Assembly: GCF_018304945.1 (NCBI RefSeq)
Contig: NZ_JAGQEE010000005.1
Span: 186,001-250,000, forward strand
Reading direction: 5' to 3'
Length of the DNA: 64,000 nucleotides
From: Collimonas humicola
GTDB lineage: Bacteria > Pseudomonadota > Gammaproteobacteria > Burkholderiales > Burkholderiaceae_D
Of the stretch, positions 47,945-56,578 are shown in pieces. A model generated the notes under the pieces. The model worked only from the letters and a program-made list of their open reading frames with translations, was not told the DNA's origin and did no database searches. Positions within the stretch are counted from its first letter, which is position 1, and the number at the start of each line of letters is the position of its first letter. A program made the position numbers and the translations under genes.

Positions 47945-48473
47945 GGTTCGCCCAGGCCTGTGCGCCATCTTTTCTGCAAACTCCTCCTCTGCATTTCTTC
48001 TCGGATTGATCCTATATTTTTTAGTAAAAAGGCATGTTATTCTGTTCTTCAGACTTTCCGGTAATAGCTTTTGCAAATAACATTACTGGACGTCATCAAG
48101 AAAAGTTGTTAGAATAGCTGGCTCTCAACAACATCGTGCTTTCTCAACAGCACATTTTTGGGTTTCGTGGCTCGCGTCAGCGGGTTGTCTCATGCTTCGG
48201 CAACGCCGGAGTTTCATCAAGCGTCGGGGAATTCATCCTCGCATTCTGTACCGCCCCATGCGGTAGTCGGCTCGTTCAATGTCCTCCCCGCGGGAAGACC
48301 GGACGGGATCATAAAAAATTGTTTGTATGTCGCGCTGACAGGTTCCGGCTATTCCGGTGCGTGCTCGGTGGTCATTCAATATGCATCGCCAGACAAAGTC
48401 GGATTTGCGGCCACGGGCCAGGCCCGTGTACGCCGCAGACTTTTTCCGGCCATGCTTATGGAAGGGAAAAAGC
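47945..48473 (+). promoter_or_regulatory. Long noncoding leader with RBS-pairing hairpin
   Basis: About 530 bp lie before the importer permease gene and contain no convincing gene. An AT-rich segment (about 48000-48120) probably has the promoter, leaving a leader of some 350 nt. Two structures are clear: CACGGGCC a GGCCCGTG (48412-48428) and CTTTTTCC (48440-48447) paired with GGAAAAAG (48465-48472). The second covers the end of the ribosome binding site GGAAGGGA and reaches to 1 nt before the ATG, so it could switch translation. I could not match the leader to a known riboswitch class. Confidence 0.45.
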
Positions 48474-49190
48474 ATGACAAATCGCTATCGCAATGCCTTG
48501 ATGGGCGCTGCCGTCACCGTCCTGGCGGTGGCCGCCATCGGCTGGTCGATCGGCCCGGCGGTGATCCGCCAATACCAGGGCGACCTGGTCTACTACACCG
48601 GCCGTCACCTGGTGCTGGTGGGGTGGTCGCTGTCGTTGTCGCTGCTGTGCGGCATCCCGGCCGGCATCCTGCTGAGCCGGCCTTACTTTGCCCGCCATGC
48701 GGAAAAGTGGATGCAGCTTTTCAACATCGGCAACACCATTCCTTCGATGGCGGTGCTGGCGCTGGCGCTGGCCTTGTTCGGCATTGGCGACAAGCCGGCC
48801 ATCATCGCCTTGTGGCTGGCGGCGCTGCTGCCCATCGTGCGCAATACCTATGAAGGCTTGAAGCAGGTGTCGCCATCCATGAAAGAGGCGGCGAAAGGCA
48901 TCGGCATGAAGCCGCTGCAGGTGCTGTTCCGGGTCGAGCTGCCGAACGCTTTGCCGATCATCGTCGGCGGCGTCCGCACCGCGCTGGCGATCATCGTCGG
49001 CACCGCGCCCCTGTCGATCCTGATCGGCGGCGAAAGCCTGGGCGGCCTGATCTTTCCTGGCATTTATCTGAACAACCAGGGGCAATTGCTGCTGGGCGCC
49101 ACCGCCACCGCGGTGCTGGCCTTGCTGCTGGATGCGATCGTCTCTCTGGGCAGCAATGCCTATCTGAGCAAGCGCGGATTGTTGCGCTGA
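48474..49190 (+). CDS. Osmoprotectant-type ABC importer permease 1 (OpuCB/YehW-like)
   Basis: 238-residue permease with a leading helix (ALMGAAVTVLAVAAIGWSIG) and about five more. The transporter-coupling loop reads GLKQVSPSMKEAAKGIGMKP, typical of glycine betaine/carnitine/choline importers. The start at 48474 has GGAAGGGA 7 bp upstream; an in-frame extension to 48357 is not supported. First gene of a permease-binding protein-permease-ATPase operon, the order seen in YehZYXW/Opu-like systems. Ligand is unknown; betaine, choline or another quaternary amine is likely from the family. Confidence 0.88.
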   Translation: MTNRYRNALMGAAVTVLAVAAIGWSIGPAVIRQYQGDLVYYTGRHLVLVGWSLSLSLLCGIPAGILLSRPYFARHAEKWMQLFNIGNTIPSMAVLALALALFGIGDKPAIIALWLAALLPIVRNTYEGLKQVSPSMKEAAKGIGMKPLQVLFRVELPNALPIIVGGVRTALAIIVGTAPLSILIGGESLGGLIFPGIYLNNQGQLLLGATATAVLALLLDAIVSLGSNAYLSKRGLLR

Positions 49191-49228
49191 TTGCGCTGAT
49201 CTCTCCCAACCGGACAAGGAAAAACCAT

Positions 49229-50143
49229 ATGCAATATCTATCTCAAACCGCATCGCGCATCGCTGCGCTGCTGGCCGTGACGCTCGGCTTCATGGCGCCG
49301 GCCGGCGCCGCTGACCTGGTGGTCGGCGGCAAGAACTTCACCGAGCAGCTGATCCTGTCGTCGATGACCCAGCAATACCTGAGCGCCAAAGGCTACACCG
49401 TCGATCTCAAGAACGGTCTCGGCACCACCATCATGCGCCAGGCGCTGGAAAGCGGCCAGATCGATATCGTCTGGGATTACACCGGCACCGCGCTGATCGT
49501 CTATAACAAAATCGATGAGAAGCTGGGCCAGGACCAATCCTACGAGCGCGTCAAGCAGCTGGACGCCGCCAGGAACCTGATCTGGCTCAAGCCGTCGGCG
49601 CTGAACAATACCTACGCCCTGGCGGTACCGCAAAAGCGCGCCGAGGAAGAGGGCTTGAACACGATTGAGGATCTTGCCAACAGGATCAACCAGAGTCATC
49701 AGCAGAATCCGGATAAAAAATACCTGATCGGGGTCGACTTTGAATTCGCGTCGCGCCCTGACGGCCTGGAGCCATTGCAAGCTTTGTACGGTTTCGCTTT
49801 CGACCGCAGCGAAGTGAAGCAGATGGATGCCGGCCTGGTCTACACCGCCTTGCATAACGAGCAGCTCAATGTCGGCCTGACCTATTCGTCCGACGGCCGG
49901 GTGCAGGGTTTCAACCTGAAGCTGCTGGAGGACAGCAAGGGTTTCTTCCCGTTCTACAGCGCCACGCCTATCGTGCGCAAGGAAATCCTCGACGCCAATC
50001 CGCAGCTGGCAGAGCAGCTCAACGCGCTGTCAGCCAAGATCGACACCGCCAAGATGACTGAGATGAACAAGAAAGTAGATATCGACCAGTTGCCGATCGC
50101 CCAGGTGGCCGCGGATTTCCTGCGCGCCGAAGGCTTGCTATGA
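49229..50143 (+). CDS. Osmoprotectant-type substrate-binding protein (OpuAC/OsmF-like)
   Basis: 304-residue periplasmic protein. A Sec signal peptide ends at AGAADL, then LVVGGKNFTEQLILSSMTQQY, the diagnostic start of OpuCC/OsmF-type binding proteins. QIDIVWDYTGTAL and LLEDSKGFFPFYSATPIVRK follow the same family. Quaternary ammonium binders hold the ligand in an aromatic cage; candidates are present (W and Y in VWDYTG) but cage composition cannot be confirmed by eye. AAGGA precedes the start. Located between the two permease genes. Confidence 0.9.
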   Translation: MQYLSQTASRIAALLAVTLGFMAPAGAADLVVGGKNFTEQLILSSMTQQYLSAKGYTVDLKNGLGTTIMRQALESGQIDIVWDYTGTALIVYNKIDEKLGQDQSYERVKQLDAARNLIWLKPSALNNTYALAVPQKRAEEEGLNTIEDLANRINQSHQQNPDKKYLIGVDFEFASRPDGLEPLQALYGFAFDRSEVKQMDAGLVYTALHNEQLNVGLTYSSDGRVQGFNLKLLEDSKGFFPFYSATPIVRKEILDANPQLAEQLNALSAKIDTAKMTEMNKKVDIDQLPIAQVAADFLRAEGLL

Positions 50144-50153
50144 GGGGCGCACA

Positions 50154-50807
50154 ATGACATTTTTTAATTACCTGTTAAGCGCCTGGCCGGAAATCCTGCA
50201 TCTCGCCATCCAGCATCTGATGCTGGTCGGCATAGCGGTGGGCCTGGCGATCCTCATCGGCGTGCCGCTGGGGATCGTGATGATCCGCCATCGCTGGCTG
50301 GCCAGTCCGCTGATGGGCCTGGCGACCGTGATCCTGACCTTGCCCTCGATTGCCTTGTTCGGCCTGATGATCCCGCTGTTTTCGCGTTTCGGCCAGGGCC
50401 TGGGGCCGCTGCCGGCAATCACCGCGGTGTTCCTGTATTCGCTGCTGCCTATCATGCGCAATACCTATCTGGCGCTGGACGGCATCGAGCATGGTATCAA
50501 GGAAGCCGGCATCGGCATCGGCATGACCTTCTGGCAGCGCCTGCGCCTGGTCGATCTGCCTTTATCGGTGCCGGTCATCCTGGGCGGCGTGCGCACCGCG
50601 GTCGTCATGAATATCGGCGTGATGGCGGTGGCTGCGATCATCGGCGCCGGCGGCCTGGGCGTGCTGATCCTGCATGCCATCAGCCAAAGCAATATGCAAA
50701 AACTCGTTATCGGCGCGGTCCTGATCAGCTTGCTGGCGATTGCCGCCGACCTGCTGCTGCAATGGCTGCAGCGCCTGCTTACACCGAAAGGAATGCAAAA
50801 ATCATGA
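50154..50807 (+). CDS. Osmoprotectant-type ABC importer permease 2 (OpuCD/YehY-like)
   Basis: 217-residue permease with five or six membrane helices and the coupling loop GIEHGIKEAGIGIGMTFWQRL. GVRTAVVMNIGVMAVAAIIGAGGLG is a conserved end segment of this family. It starts 10 bp after the binding-protein gene and overlaps the ATPase start by ATGA. Shares architecture with permease 1, so the importer is likely heterodimeric. Confidence 0.9.
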   Translation: MTFFNYLLSAWPEILHLAIQHLMLVGIAVGLAILIGVPLGIVMIRHRWLASPLMGLATVILTLPSIALFGLMIPLFSRFGQGLGPLPAITAVFLYSLLPIMRNTYLALDGIEHGIKEAGIGIGMTFWQRLRLVDLPLSVPVILGGVRTAVVMNIGVMAVAAIIGAGGLGVLILHAISQSNMQKLVIGAVLISLLAIAADLLLQWLQRLLTPKGMQKS

Positions 50808-51934
50808 TTCAACTCGACCAGCTCAGTAAAGTATTCACCCAAAAAGACGGTACTAAAGTGAAGGCGGTGGACCAGGTTGACCTGACGGTTGCCGAAGGCG
50901 AGATCTGCGTCTTCCTGGGGCCTTCCGGCTGCGGCAAGACCACCACCCTGAAGATGATCAACCGCTTGATTGCGCCGACCTCCGGCCGCGTCTTGTTGAA
51001 TGGCGAAGATACAACCGATATCGATGAAGTCAGCTTGCGGCGCCAGATCGGCTATGTGATCCAGCAGGTCGGCCTGTTCCCCAACATGACGATCGAAGAA
51101 AATATTACCGTGGTGCCGCGCCTGCTGGGCTGGGACAAGAAGCGTTGCCACGAACGCGCTACTGAACTGATGGCGATGGTTGCGCTCGATCCGAAGCGCT
51201 TCCTCAGCCGCTATCCGCGCGAAATGTCGGGCGGCCAGCAGCAGCGCATCGGCGTGATCCGCGCGCTGGCGGCCGATCCCCCGGTGCTGCTGATGGATGA
51301 GCCGTTCGGCGCGGTCGATCCGATCAACCGCGAATCGATCCAGAATGAATTCTTCCAGATGCAGCGGGCGCTCAACAAGACCGTCATCATGGTCAGCCAC
51401 GATATCGACGAAGCCATCAAGCTGGGCGACAAGATCGCCATCTTCCGCGCCGGCAAGCTGGTGCAGGTGGATCATCCGGATACCTTGCTGGCGCGGCCCA
51501 AGGATGAGTTCGTTGCTTCTTTCGTCGGCCAGGACGCCACCCTGAAGCGCCTGCTGCTGGTGCGCGCCGGCGATGCCGCCGCCAACTCGGCCACCGTGCT
51601 GGAGGACGCCAGCCTGGCGGCGGCCTATGGCGTCATGGATGATAACGACTACCGCTACGTCACCGTGACGAATGCCGCCAATCATGCGCTGGGCTATGTG
51701 GCGCGGCGCGATGCGCGCGGCGGGCAGGGCGCCTGCAGCGACAAGATGAAGCCGTTTACGGTCAGCGCCGCACCCGATGAAAATCTGCGCGTGGTGCTGT
51801 CCAAGATGTACAAGCACAGCACCAGCTGGATGCCTGTGATCGGCCAGGACAACAGCTACCTCGGTGAAGTTACCCAAGATTCCATCGCCGATTACCTCAG
51901 CTCCGGCCGCACGCGCAGCAGGGTGGGCATGTAA
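50804..51934 (+). CDS. Osmoprotectant-type ABC importer ATPase with CBS domain
   Basis: 376-residue ATPase. GPSGCGKTTTLKMINRL (Walker A), IGYVIQQVGLFPNMT (Q-loop), MSGGQQQRIGVIRALAAD (signature) and VLLMDEPFGAVDPINRE (Walker B) match the ProV/OpuCA group. The C-terminal part (about 260-376) contains CBS-like sequence ending in TSWMPVIGQDNSYLGEVTQDSI. In OpuA such a domain senses ionic strength. The start at 50804 overlaps the permease stop (ATGA). A tail of basic residues ends the protein. No clear terminator follows in the 139 bp to the next gene. Confidence 0.92.
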   Translation: MIQLDQLSKVFTQKDGTKVKAVDQVDLTVAEGEICVFLGPSGCGKTTTLKMINRLIAPTSGRVLLNGEDTTDIDEVSLRRQIGYVIQQVGLFPNMTIEENITVVPRLLGWDKKRCHERATELMAMVALDPKRFLSRYPREMSGGQQQRIGVIRALAADPPVLLMDEPFGAVDPINRESIQNEFFQMQRALNKTVIMVSHDIDEAIKLGDKIAIFRAGKLVQVDHPDTLLARPKDEFVASFVGQDATLKRLLLVRAGDAAANSATVLEDASLAAAYGVMDDNDYRYVTVTNAANHALGYVARRDARGGQGACSDKMKPFTVSAAPDENLRVVLSKMYKHSTSWMPVIGQDNSYLGEVTQDSIADYLSSGRTRSRVGM

Positions 51935-52073
51935 GCCCCAAGCGTTGTGGGCAACAAGACCTGTCCGCGCCAAGGCGCGAACGCCGCTGAGCATTTACAA
52001 TAGACGGTTTTAGCAGCTAACGCCATCAAATACATATGCTTGAGTACTCAAGGTGGTTCAGCGGGGCTAGCGC

Positions 52074-52937
52074 ATGACGGCTGGCGTAATTGCTCTGGTG
52101 CTGTGCGCAGCCTTGCTGCATGCTTCATGGAACGCCATGCTGAAAAGCAGCGGCGACCGCCTGTGGGCCATCACCCTGATGACCATAGGCTCCGCGGTAG
52201 CCGCCTTGCCGATCGTGCTGTGGGCGCCGCTGCCGGCGGCCGCCAGCTGGCCGTATATCCTGATGTCGGTGGCGCTGCATGCCGGCTACAACCTGTTCCT
52301 GGTGCGTGCTTACCGGGCCGGCGATTTCGGCCAGTCATATCCAATCGCGCGCGGCTCCTCGCCCTTGCTGGTGTCGCTGGGAGCGGCATTCTTTGCCGGC
52401 GAACAGCTGGGGACCCTGACCCTGATCGGCGTCGCCCTGATCTCAGCCGGCATCGTCAGCCTGGCGCAGATCAAATTCAAACGGAACGGCAACCCCGTTG
52501 GCGGCTACCGCCAATGGGATGCGCCCTTGTCGGCATTTACTACAGGCGTGTTCATCGCCGGCTATACCATCGTCGACGGCCTCGGTTCGCGCCTGGCCGG
52601 CAGCGCCGCATCTTATGCCGGCTGGATGTTCCTGCTGGATGGCTTGCCCTTGCTGGTGATTTACCTGTCGCTGCATGGCCGGCTGCCGCTGGCGCTGAAT
52701 ACGCGCGCCAGCTGGAATGCGCTGGGCGGCGGCATGATGTCGCTGCTGGCCTATGGCATCGTGATCTGGGCGATTACGCTGGCGCCGATGGGGCCGGTGT
52801 CAGCCTTGCGCGAAACCTCGGTGCTGTTTGCGGCATTGATCGCCCGCATGTTCCTGGGGGAGGCTCTGACCCCGCGCCGGTTGTTGTCGTGCGCGGTGAT
52901 TGCAGTGGGGGCGGTGATGCTGGGATGGGCAGCCTGA
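52074..52937 (+). CDS. EamA-type DMT superfamily transporter
   Basis: 287-residue membrane protein with about ten hydrophobic segments in two EamA-like halves. ALLHASWNAMLKSSGD in the first helices and APMGPVSALRETSVLFAALIARMFLGE in the second half are typical of this drug/metabolite exporter group. Substrate cannot be predicted. It is a single gene, ending 26 bp before a strong terminator. Confidence 0.85.
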   Translation: MTAGVIALVLCAALLHASWNAMLKSSGDRLWAITLMTIGSAVAALPIVLWAPLPAAASWPYILMSVALHAGYNLFLVRAYRAGDFGQSYPIARGSSPLLVSLGAAFFAGEQLGTLTLIGVALISAGIVSLAQIKFKRNGNPVGGYRQWDAPLSAFTTGVFIAGYTIVDGLGSRLAGSAASYAGWMFLLDGLPLLVIYLSLHGRLPLALNTRASWNALGGGMMSLLAYGIVIWAITLAPMGPVSALRETSVLFAALIARMFLGEALTPRRLLSCAVIAVGAVMLGWAA

Positions 52938-52963
52938 AGCGATATTGAGAGCCTGTCCCAATG

Positions 52964-52995
52964 AAAAAGGCCACTGGAATTCCAGCGGCCTTTTT
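52964..52995. terminator. Bidirectional Rho-independent terminator
   Basis: AAAAAGGCCaCTGG aatt CCAGcGGCCTTTTT: stem with one A-C mismatch, A and T runs on both sides, between the EamA transporter gene (+) and the helicase gene (-). Confidence 0.92.
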
Positions 52996-53049
52996 ATTTC
53001 TTGCGTTTCTTACGCGGCGATCATGCGATCGCCCGACTTGCCTGGCTGA

Positions 53050-54447
53050 TTAACGATCGCCAAACGAGCGACGCGCGCCGCTGTCGTTGGAACGGTTGCC
53101 CTTGTAGCCGCCGCCTTCTTTGCGCGGTGCTGCGCCTGGCTTGCTGAAAGTACGGCCGCCCGGCTTTGCGCCGCCACGGTTGTCGCCTGGTTTCCAGCCG
53201 CCTGGCTTGTGGTTCGAGCGTGGCGCCGAAGCGCTGCGCTTTGGTTCGAAGCCTTCAACCACATCGACCGGGATCAATTGCTTGGTGAAACGTTCGATGC
53301 GCTTGACGTTGACGCCTTCAGCGTGGTTCACCAGCGATACCGCAACACCGTTACGGCCGGCACGGCCGGTACGGCCGATGCGGTGGACGTAGTCTTCCGG
53401 GAATTTCGGCAGGTCGTAGTTGAATACGTGGGTGATCGCAGGAACGTCGATGCCGCGGGCGGCCACGTCGGTAGCAACCAGCACGCGGACTTGACCACGG
53501 CGCAGGCTGTCCAGGGTGCGGTTACGCGCGCCTTGGTGCATGTCGCCATGCAGGGCAGCGGCAGCGAAACCGGCGATGTTCAGGCGGTCGGCGATGGTGT
53601 CGGCATCACGCTTGGTGGCAGTGAAAACAACTGCCTGGTCCATGGTGACGTCGCGCAGCAGGTGGTCCAGCAGGCGATTCTTGTGCGACAGGTCGTCGAC
53701 GAAGTGCACCTTCTGTTGGATGTTTTCATGCTTGGTGGCGGAACCGGCGATCTGGATGATCATCGGGTTCTTGGTGATGCGCTTTGCCATGTTGCCGACC
53801 ACGCCGTCCAGGGTAGCCGAGAACAGCATGGTTTGACGCGATTCAGGCGTAGCGTCGACGATCTTTTCGATGTCGTCGATGAAACCCATGTCCAGCATGC
53901 GGTCAGCTTCGTCCAGCACCAGGATCTGCAGTTGCGAGAAATCGATCTTGCCCGATTCCATGTGGTCGATCAGGCGGCCAGGCGTGGCAACCAGGATTTC
54001 CGGATTCTTGGCCAGCAGTTGCATCTGCTTTGGATAAGGCATGCCGCCCAGGATCGAGATCGCTTTGACGCGCTTCATGTGCGCACCGTACTTGTCGGTT
54101 GCGGTGGTGACTTGCAAAGCCAGTTCGCGGGTCGGCGTCAATACCAGCATCTTAGGCTGCGCCGGCTTGAAACGTGGACGCTCGCCGCGGGAACGGGAGG
54201 CTTGCATTTCTTGATTAGGGGTCTTGCCGGCAGCAGGAGCGGCTTGTTGCTCGGAAGCGAATTTGTGCAGCGCAGGCAGCATGAATGCCGCAGTCTTGCC
54301 GGAACCGGTTTGCGAGGAAACCAGCAGGTCACGGCCTTCGATAGCGGCAGGGACGGCTTGCTCTTGAACGCCGGTCGGTTTGGTGTAGCCAGCTTCGGTC
54401 AGTGCTTTGATAACGGACGTGTGGAGGCCAAGTGATTCAAAAGTCAT
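53050..54447 (-). CDS. DEAD-box RNA helicase, RhlE-like
   Basis: 465-residue helicase. Motifs in order: Q motif (PTGVQEQAVPAA), SSQTGSGKTAAF (Walker A), PTRELALQ, TPGRLIDH, VLDEADRMLDMGF (DEAD), FSATL, VATDVAARGIDVP and HRIGRTGRAGRNG. The tail after about residue 380 is rich in Gly, Lys, Arg and Pro and probably binds RNA nonspecifically. An insert between Walker A and PTREL (QQAAPAAGKTPNQEM region) is longer than in RhlE of E. coli. The start at 54447 (MTFESLGLH) fits the family; a 59-residue in-frame extension upstream is not supported. RhlE-like helicases act in ribosome assembly and mRNA decay. Confidence 0.93.
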   Translation of the reverse strand: MTFESLGLHTSVIKALTEAGYTKPTGVQEQAVPAAIEGRDLLVSSQTGSGKTAAFMLPALHKFASEQQAAPAAGKTPNQEMQASRSRGERPRFKPAQPKMLVLTPTRELALQVTTATDKYGAHMKRVKAISILGGMPYPKQMQLLAKNPEILVATPGRLIDHMESGKIDFSQLQILVLDEADRMLDMGFIDDIEKIVDATPESRQTMLFSATLDGVVGNMAKRITKNPMIIQIAGSATKHENIQQKVHFVDDLSHKNRLLDHLLRDVTMDQAVVFTATKRDADTIADRLNIAGFAAAALHGDMHQGARNRTLDSLRRGQVRVLVATDVAARGIDVPAITHVFNYDLPKFPEDYVHRIGRTGRAGRNGVAVSLVNHAEGVNVKRIERFTKQLIPVDVVEGFEPKRSASAPRSNHKPGGWKPGDNRGGAKPGGRTFSKPGAAPRKEGGGYKGNRSNDSGARRSFGDR

Positions 54448-54950
54448 TTTTCTTCTTTCGTAAAGTGCAGCGTCATAAGCTACAAATAATCGCGCAAACA
54501 ATCGACCAGGCGATGAATGCAGCGAACGCAAAAAAGCAACGCCAACCAACGAAATGACTAAGAGACAAATACAAAGAAATTTCGGCACAAAAGCTTTGCG
54601 CCGGGACGGTGTCAGGATCGACACACAAGGCGGGAGGGCTTTTACAATGCAATGTCCTACAGAGATCAGGACACGCCTAGGCTTGCGCAGCTACATATTA
54701 TTTTTACAGCAGGTTTTTACAGGGCACCGGAAACTGGATATGATCGTGATGCAGTGCACTGTCTGCGCTCGTTATTGCAACGCAGCACAGAATAATACAA
54801 TACTTTCGGACTTGGTGCAGCATATTCATGCAATTGCCGGGAATATGTCTTTGATTTGTCGCTATATCGTTGTTTGCCGGTAGTGCGTATTGGTCTTTTG
54901 CGGATTCGGATACAATCGAATATTTACTAATCAACAATAGGAGTGCTTGC
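54448..54950. other. Divergent intergenic region helicase / OmpA-domain gene
   Basis: 503 bp with no credible gene on either strand. It presumably carries a long helicase leader, as is common for cold-inducible DEAD-box genes, and the promoter of the next gene (TACAAT at 54911-54916 is a possible -10). No conserved RNA recognised. Confidence 0.45.
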
Positions 54951-55481
54951 ATGGAAAATAACGATAGCGAACAAAAGGCAGCATTGGGAATCGTCTGGGC
55001 CATCGTTGGCGTGGTCGTGGTGGCAATGCTGTTCCTGGCAGGCTACTTTGGCCTTACCTCAGGCAAGGGCGGCAGCAAGCCGGCGACAACGGTGTCGGCG
55101 CCCCAGAGTGCGGATGCCCCGGCTGTCGCTAACGTTGCTGCGAGTGCGGAACAGGCTGCTGCAGGCATTCCTGGCGCTGTCAAAATCTTCTTTGAAACAG
55201 GCAAGTCCGAAGTGCCTGCCAGCGCAGGCACCGACGTCGCCCCTATCGTCATGTATCTGAAGGCCAATAGCGCCGCGACCGTCGCCGTCTCCGGCTTCCA
55301 TGACGCCAGCGGCAACGCCGATGTCAACGCCGAAGTGTCGAAAGAGCGCGCCAAAGCAGTGCGCGCCGTACTGGTCGCCGCCGGCGTGGAAGAAAGCCGC
55401 GTCGTGTTGGACAAGCCGCAAGTCTCGCTGGGCGGCAACGATGCCGATGCCCGTCGGGTCGAAGTCACTGTGCATCAGTAA
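54951..55481 (+). CDS. Membrane-anchored OmpA-like peptidoglycan-binding protein
   Basis: 176-residue protein with a short cytoplasmic N-terminus, one membrane helix (LGIVWAIVGVVVVAMLFLAGYF, roughly 11-32) and an Ala/Ser/Gly-rich spacer. A compact OmpA/MotB-type domain follows (IFFETGKSEVPA ... VSGFHDASGN ... KERAKAVRAVLVAAGV). The domain normally binds peptidoglycan diaminopimelate; the usual NxxLSxxRA helix is replaced by EVSKERAKAV, which keeps the Arg. There is no beta-barrel. ATAGGAG precedes the ATG. Role is probably envelope anchoring; partner unknown. Confidence 0.82.
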   Translation: MENNDSEQKAALGIVWAIVGVVVVAMLFLAGYFGLTSGKGGSKPATTVSAPQSADAPAVANVAASAEQAAAGIPGAVKIFFETGKSEVPASAGTDVAPIVMYLKANSAATVAVSGFHDASGNADVNAEVSKERAKAVRAVLVAAGVEESRVVLDKPQVSLGGNDADARRVEVTVHQ

Positions 55482-55501
55482 AACGCGCAGCACGGTTCCC
55501 C

Positions 55502-55537
55502 AAAAAAAATCCCGGCGTGCATTGCCGGGATTTTTTT
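55502..55537. terminator. Bidirectional Rho-independent terminator
   Basis: AAAAAAAATCCCGGC gtgcatt GCCGGGATTTTTTT between the OmpA-domain gene and fabI, which converge. Confidence 0.93.
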
Positions 55538-55575
55538 CGGCCTCGCGTTCCTGCGCGGCCCTGCGGGGTGCAGGA

Positions 55576-56358
55576 TTACTCGGCGATGCCGCCCACCACG
55601 TGCGAGAAGCCGCCATCGACATAGGTGATTTCGCCGGTGATGCCGCTAGACAGGTCGGACAGCAGGAAAGCTGCCGCATTGCCGACATCTTCCACGGTCA
55701 CGTTGCGGCGAAGCGGCGCGTGCTCGGCGACGAAGCCCAGGATCTTGCCGAAGCCCTTGATGCCGCTGGCGGCCAGGGTCTTGATCGGTCCCGCCGAAAT
55801 GCCGTTGACGCGGATGCCTTTCGGGCCCAGGGAGCCGGCCAGGTAACGCACGCTGGCTTCCAGCGAGGCCTTGGCCAGGCCCATGGTGTTGTAGTTGGGG
55901 ACAACCCGTTCCGAACCGAGGTAGGTCAGGGTCAGCAGCGCGGAATTCGGGCGCAGCAGCGGGATCGCCGCTTTGGCCATGGCCGGGAAGCTGTAGGAAG
56001 AAATGTCATGCGCGATCTTGAAGCCTTCGCGCGACAAGCCGTCCAGGAAATCGCCGGCAATCGCATCGGCGGGGGCGAAGCCGATGGCGTGCACCAGGCC
56101 GTCCAGGTGGTCCCAGGATTTGCCGAGGTCGGCAAACAGCGCATTGATCTGCTCGTCGCTGCCGACGTCGCAGTCGAAAATCAATTCGCTGCCGAATTCT
56201 TTCGCAAAATTGGTGATGCGTTCCTTGAAGCGCTCGCCTACATAGGTGAACGCCAGTTCGGCGCCTTCACGTTTGCAGGCTTGTGCGATGCCATAAGCGA
56301 TCGAACGGTTGGACAGCAAACCAGTGATCAGAATTTTTTTGCCTTGCAGGAATGCCAT
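55576..56358 (-). CDS. fabI: Enoyl-ACP reductase FabI
   Basis: 260-residue NADH-dependent enoyl-ACP reductase for the last step of each fatty-acid elongation cycle. The N-terminal [20 protein letters not shown] binds the cofactor and the active site is Y146/Y156 with K163 in [32 protein letters not shown] and ITYVDGGFS follow. The start at 56358 has GGAG 8 bp upstream; a longer frame to 56460 is not needed. It is the classical triclosan target; residues around the pocket look ordinary. The gene precedes no fab partner here. Confidence 0.96.
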   Translation of the reverse strand: MAFLQGKKILITGLLSNRSIAYGIAQACKREGAELAFTYVGERFKERITNFAKEFGSELIFDCDVGSDEQINALFADLGKSWDHLDGLVHAIGFAPADAIAGDFLDGLSREGFKIAHDISSYSFPAMAKAAIPLLRPNSALLTLTYLGSERVVPNYNTMGLAKASLEASVRYLAGSLGPKGIRVNGISAGPIKTLAASGIKGFGKILGFVAEHAPLRRNVTVEDVGNAAAFLLSDLSSGITGEITYVDGGFSHVVGGIAE

Positions 56359-56578
56359 ATTGACTCCAGATGTGCGCGCCGTTTGTAGTGCGGGCGGGGG
56401 TGTGCTTGAGGTTGTTAGCGAACAGGGCAAGATTGTAGGGGTTCGGCGGGCTGAGGGCAACTATGTCGCTGCCTGGCCTGAAGTTGCGTTTTCGATAATT
56501 CCCAGGTTTTTAAAAAAGACCCGAGGCACTGGCAGGCCAGCGGCAGGGGTCTTTTGGCGGCAGCGCTGAGGATAAATA

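Noticed and set aside
47945-48473. Known riboswitch class (guanidine, glycine or SAM type)
   Set aside because: I compared the leader by eye with the consensus features I remember and found no match; only generic hairpins can be supported.
53050-54624. Longer DEAD-box helicase starting at 54624
   Set aside because: The extra 59 residues include a hydrophobic stretch not seen in the family; the start at 54447 (MTFESLGLH) matches the usual helicase beginning.
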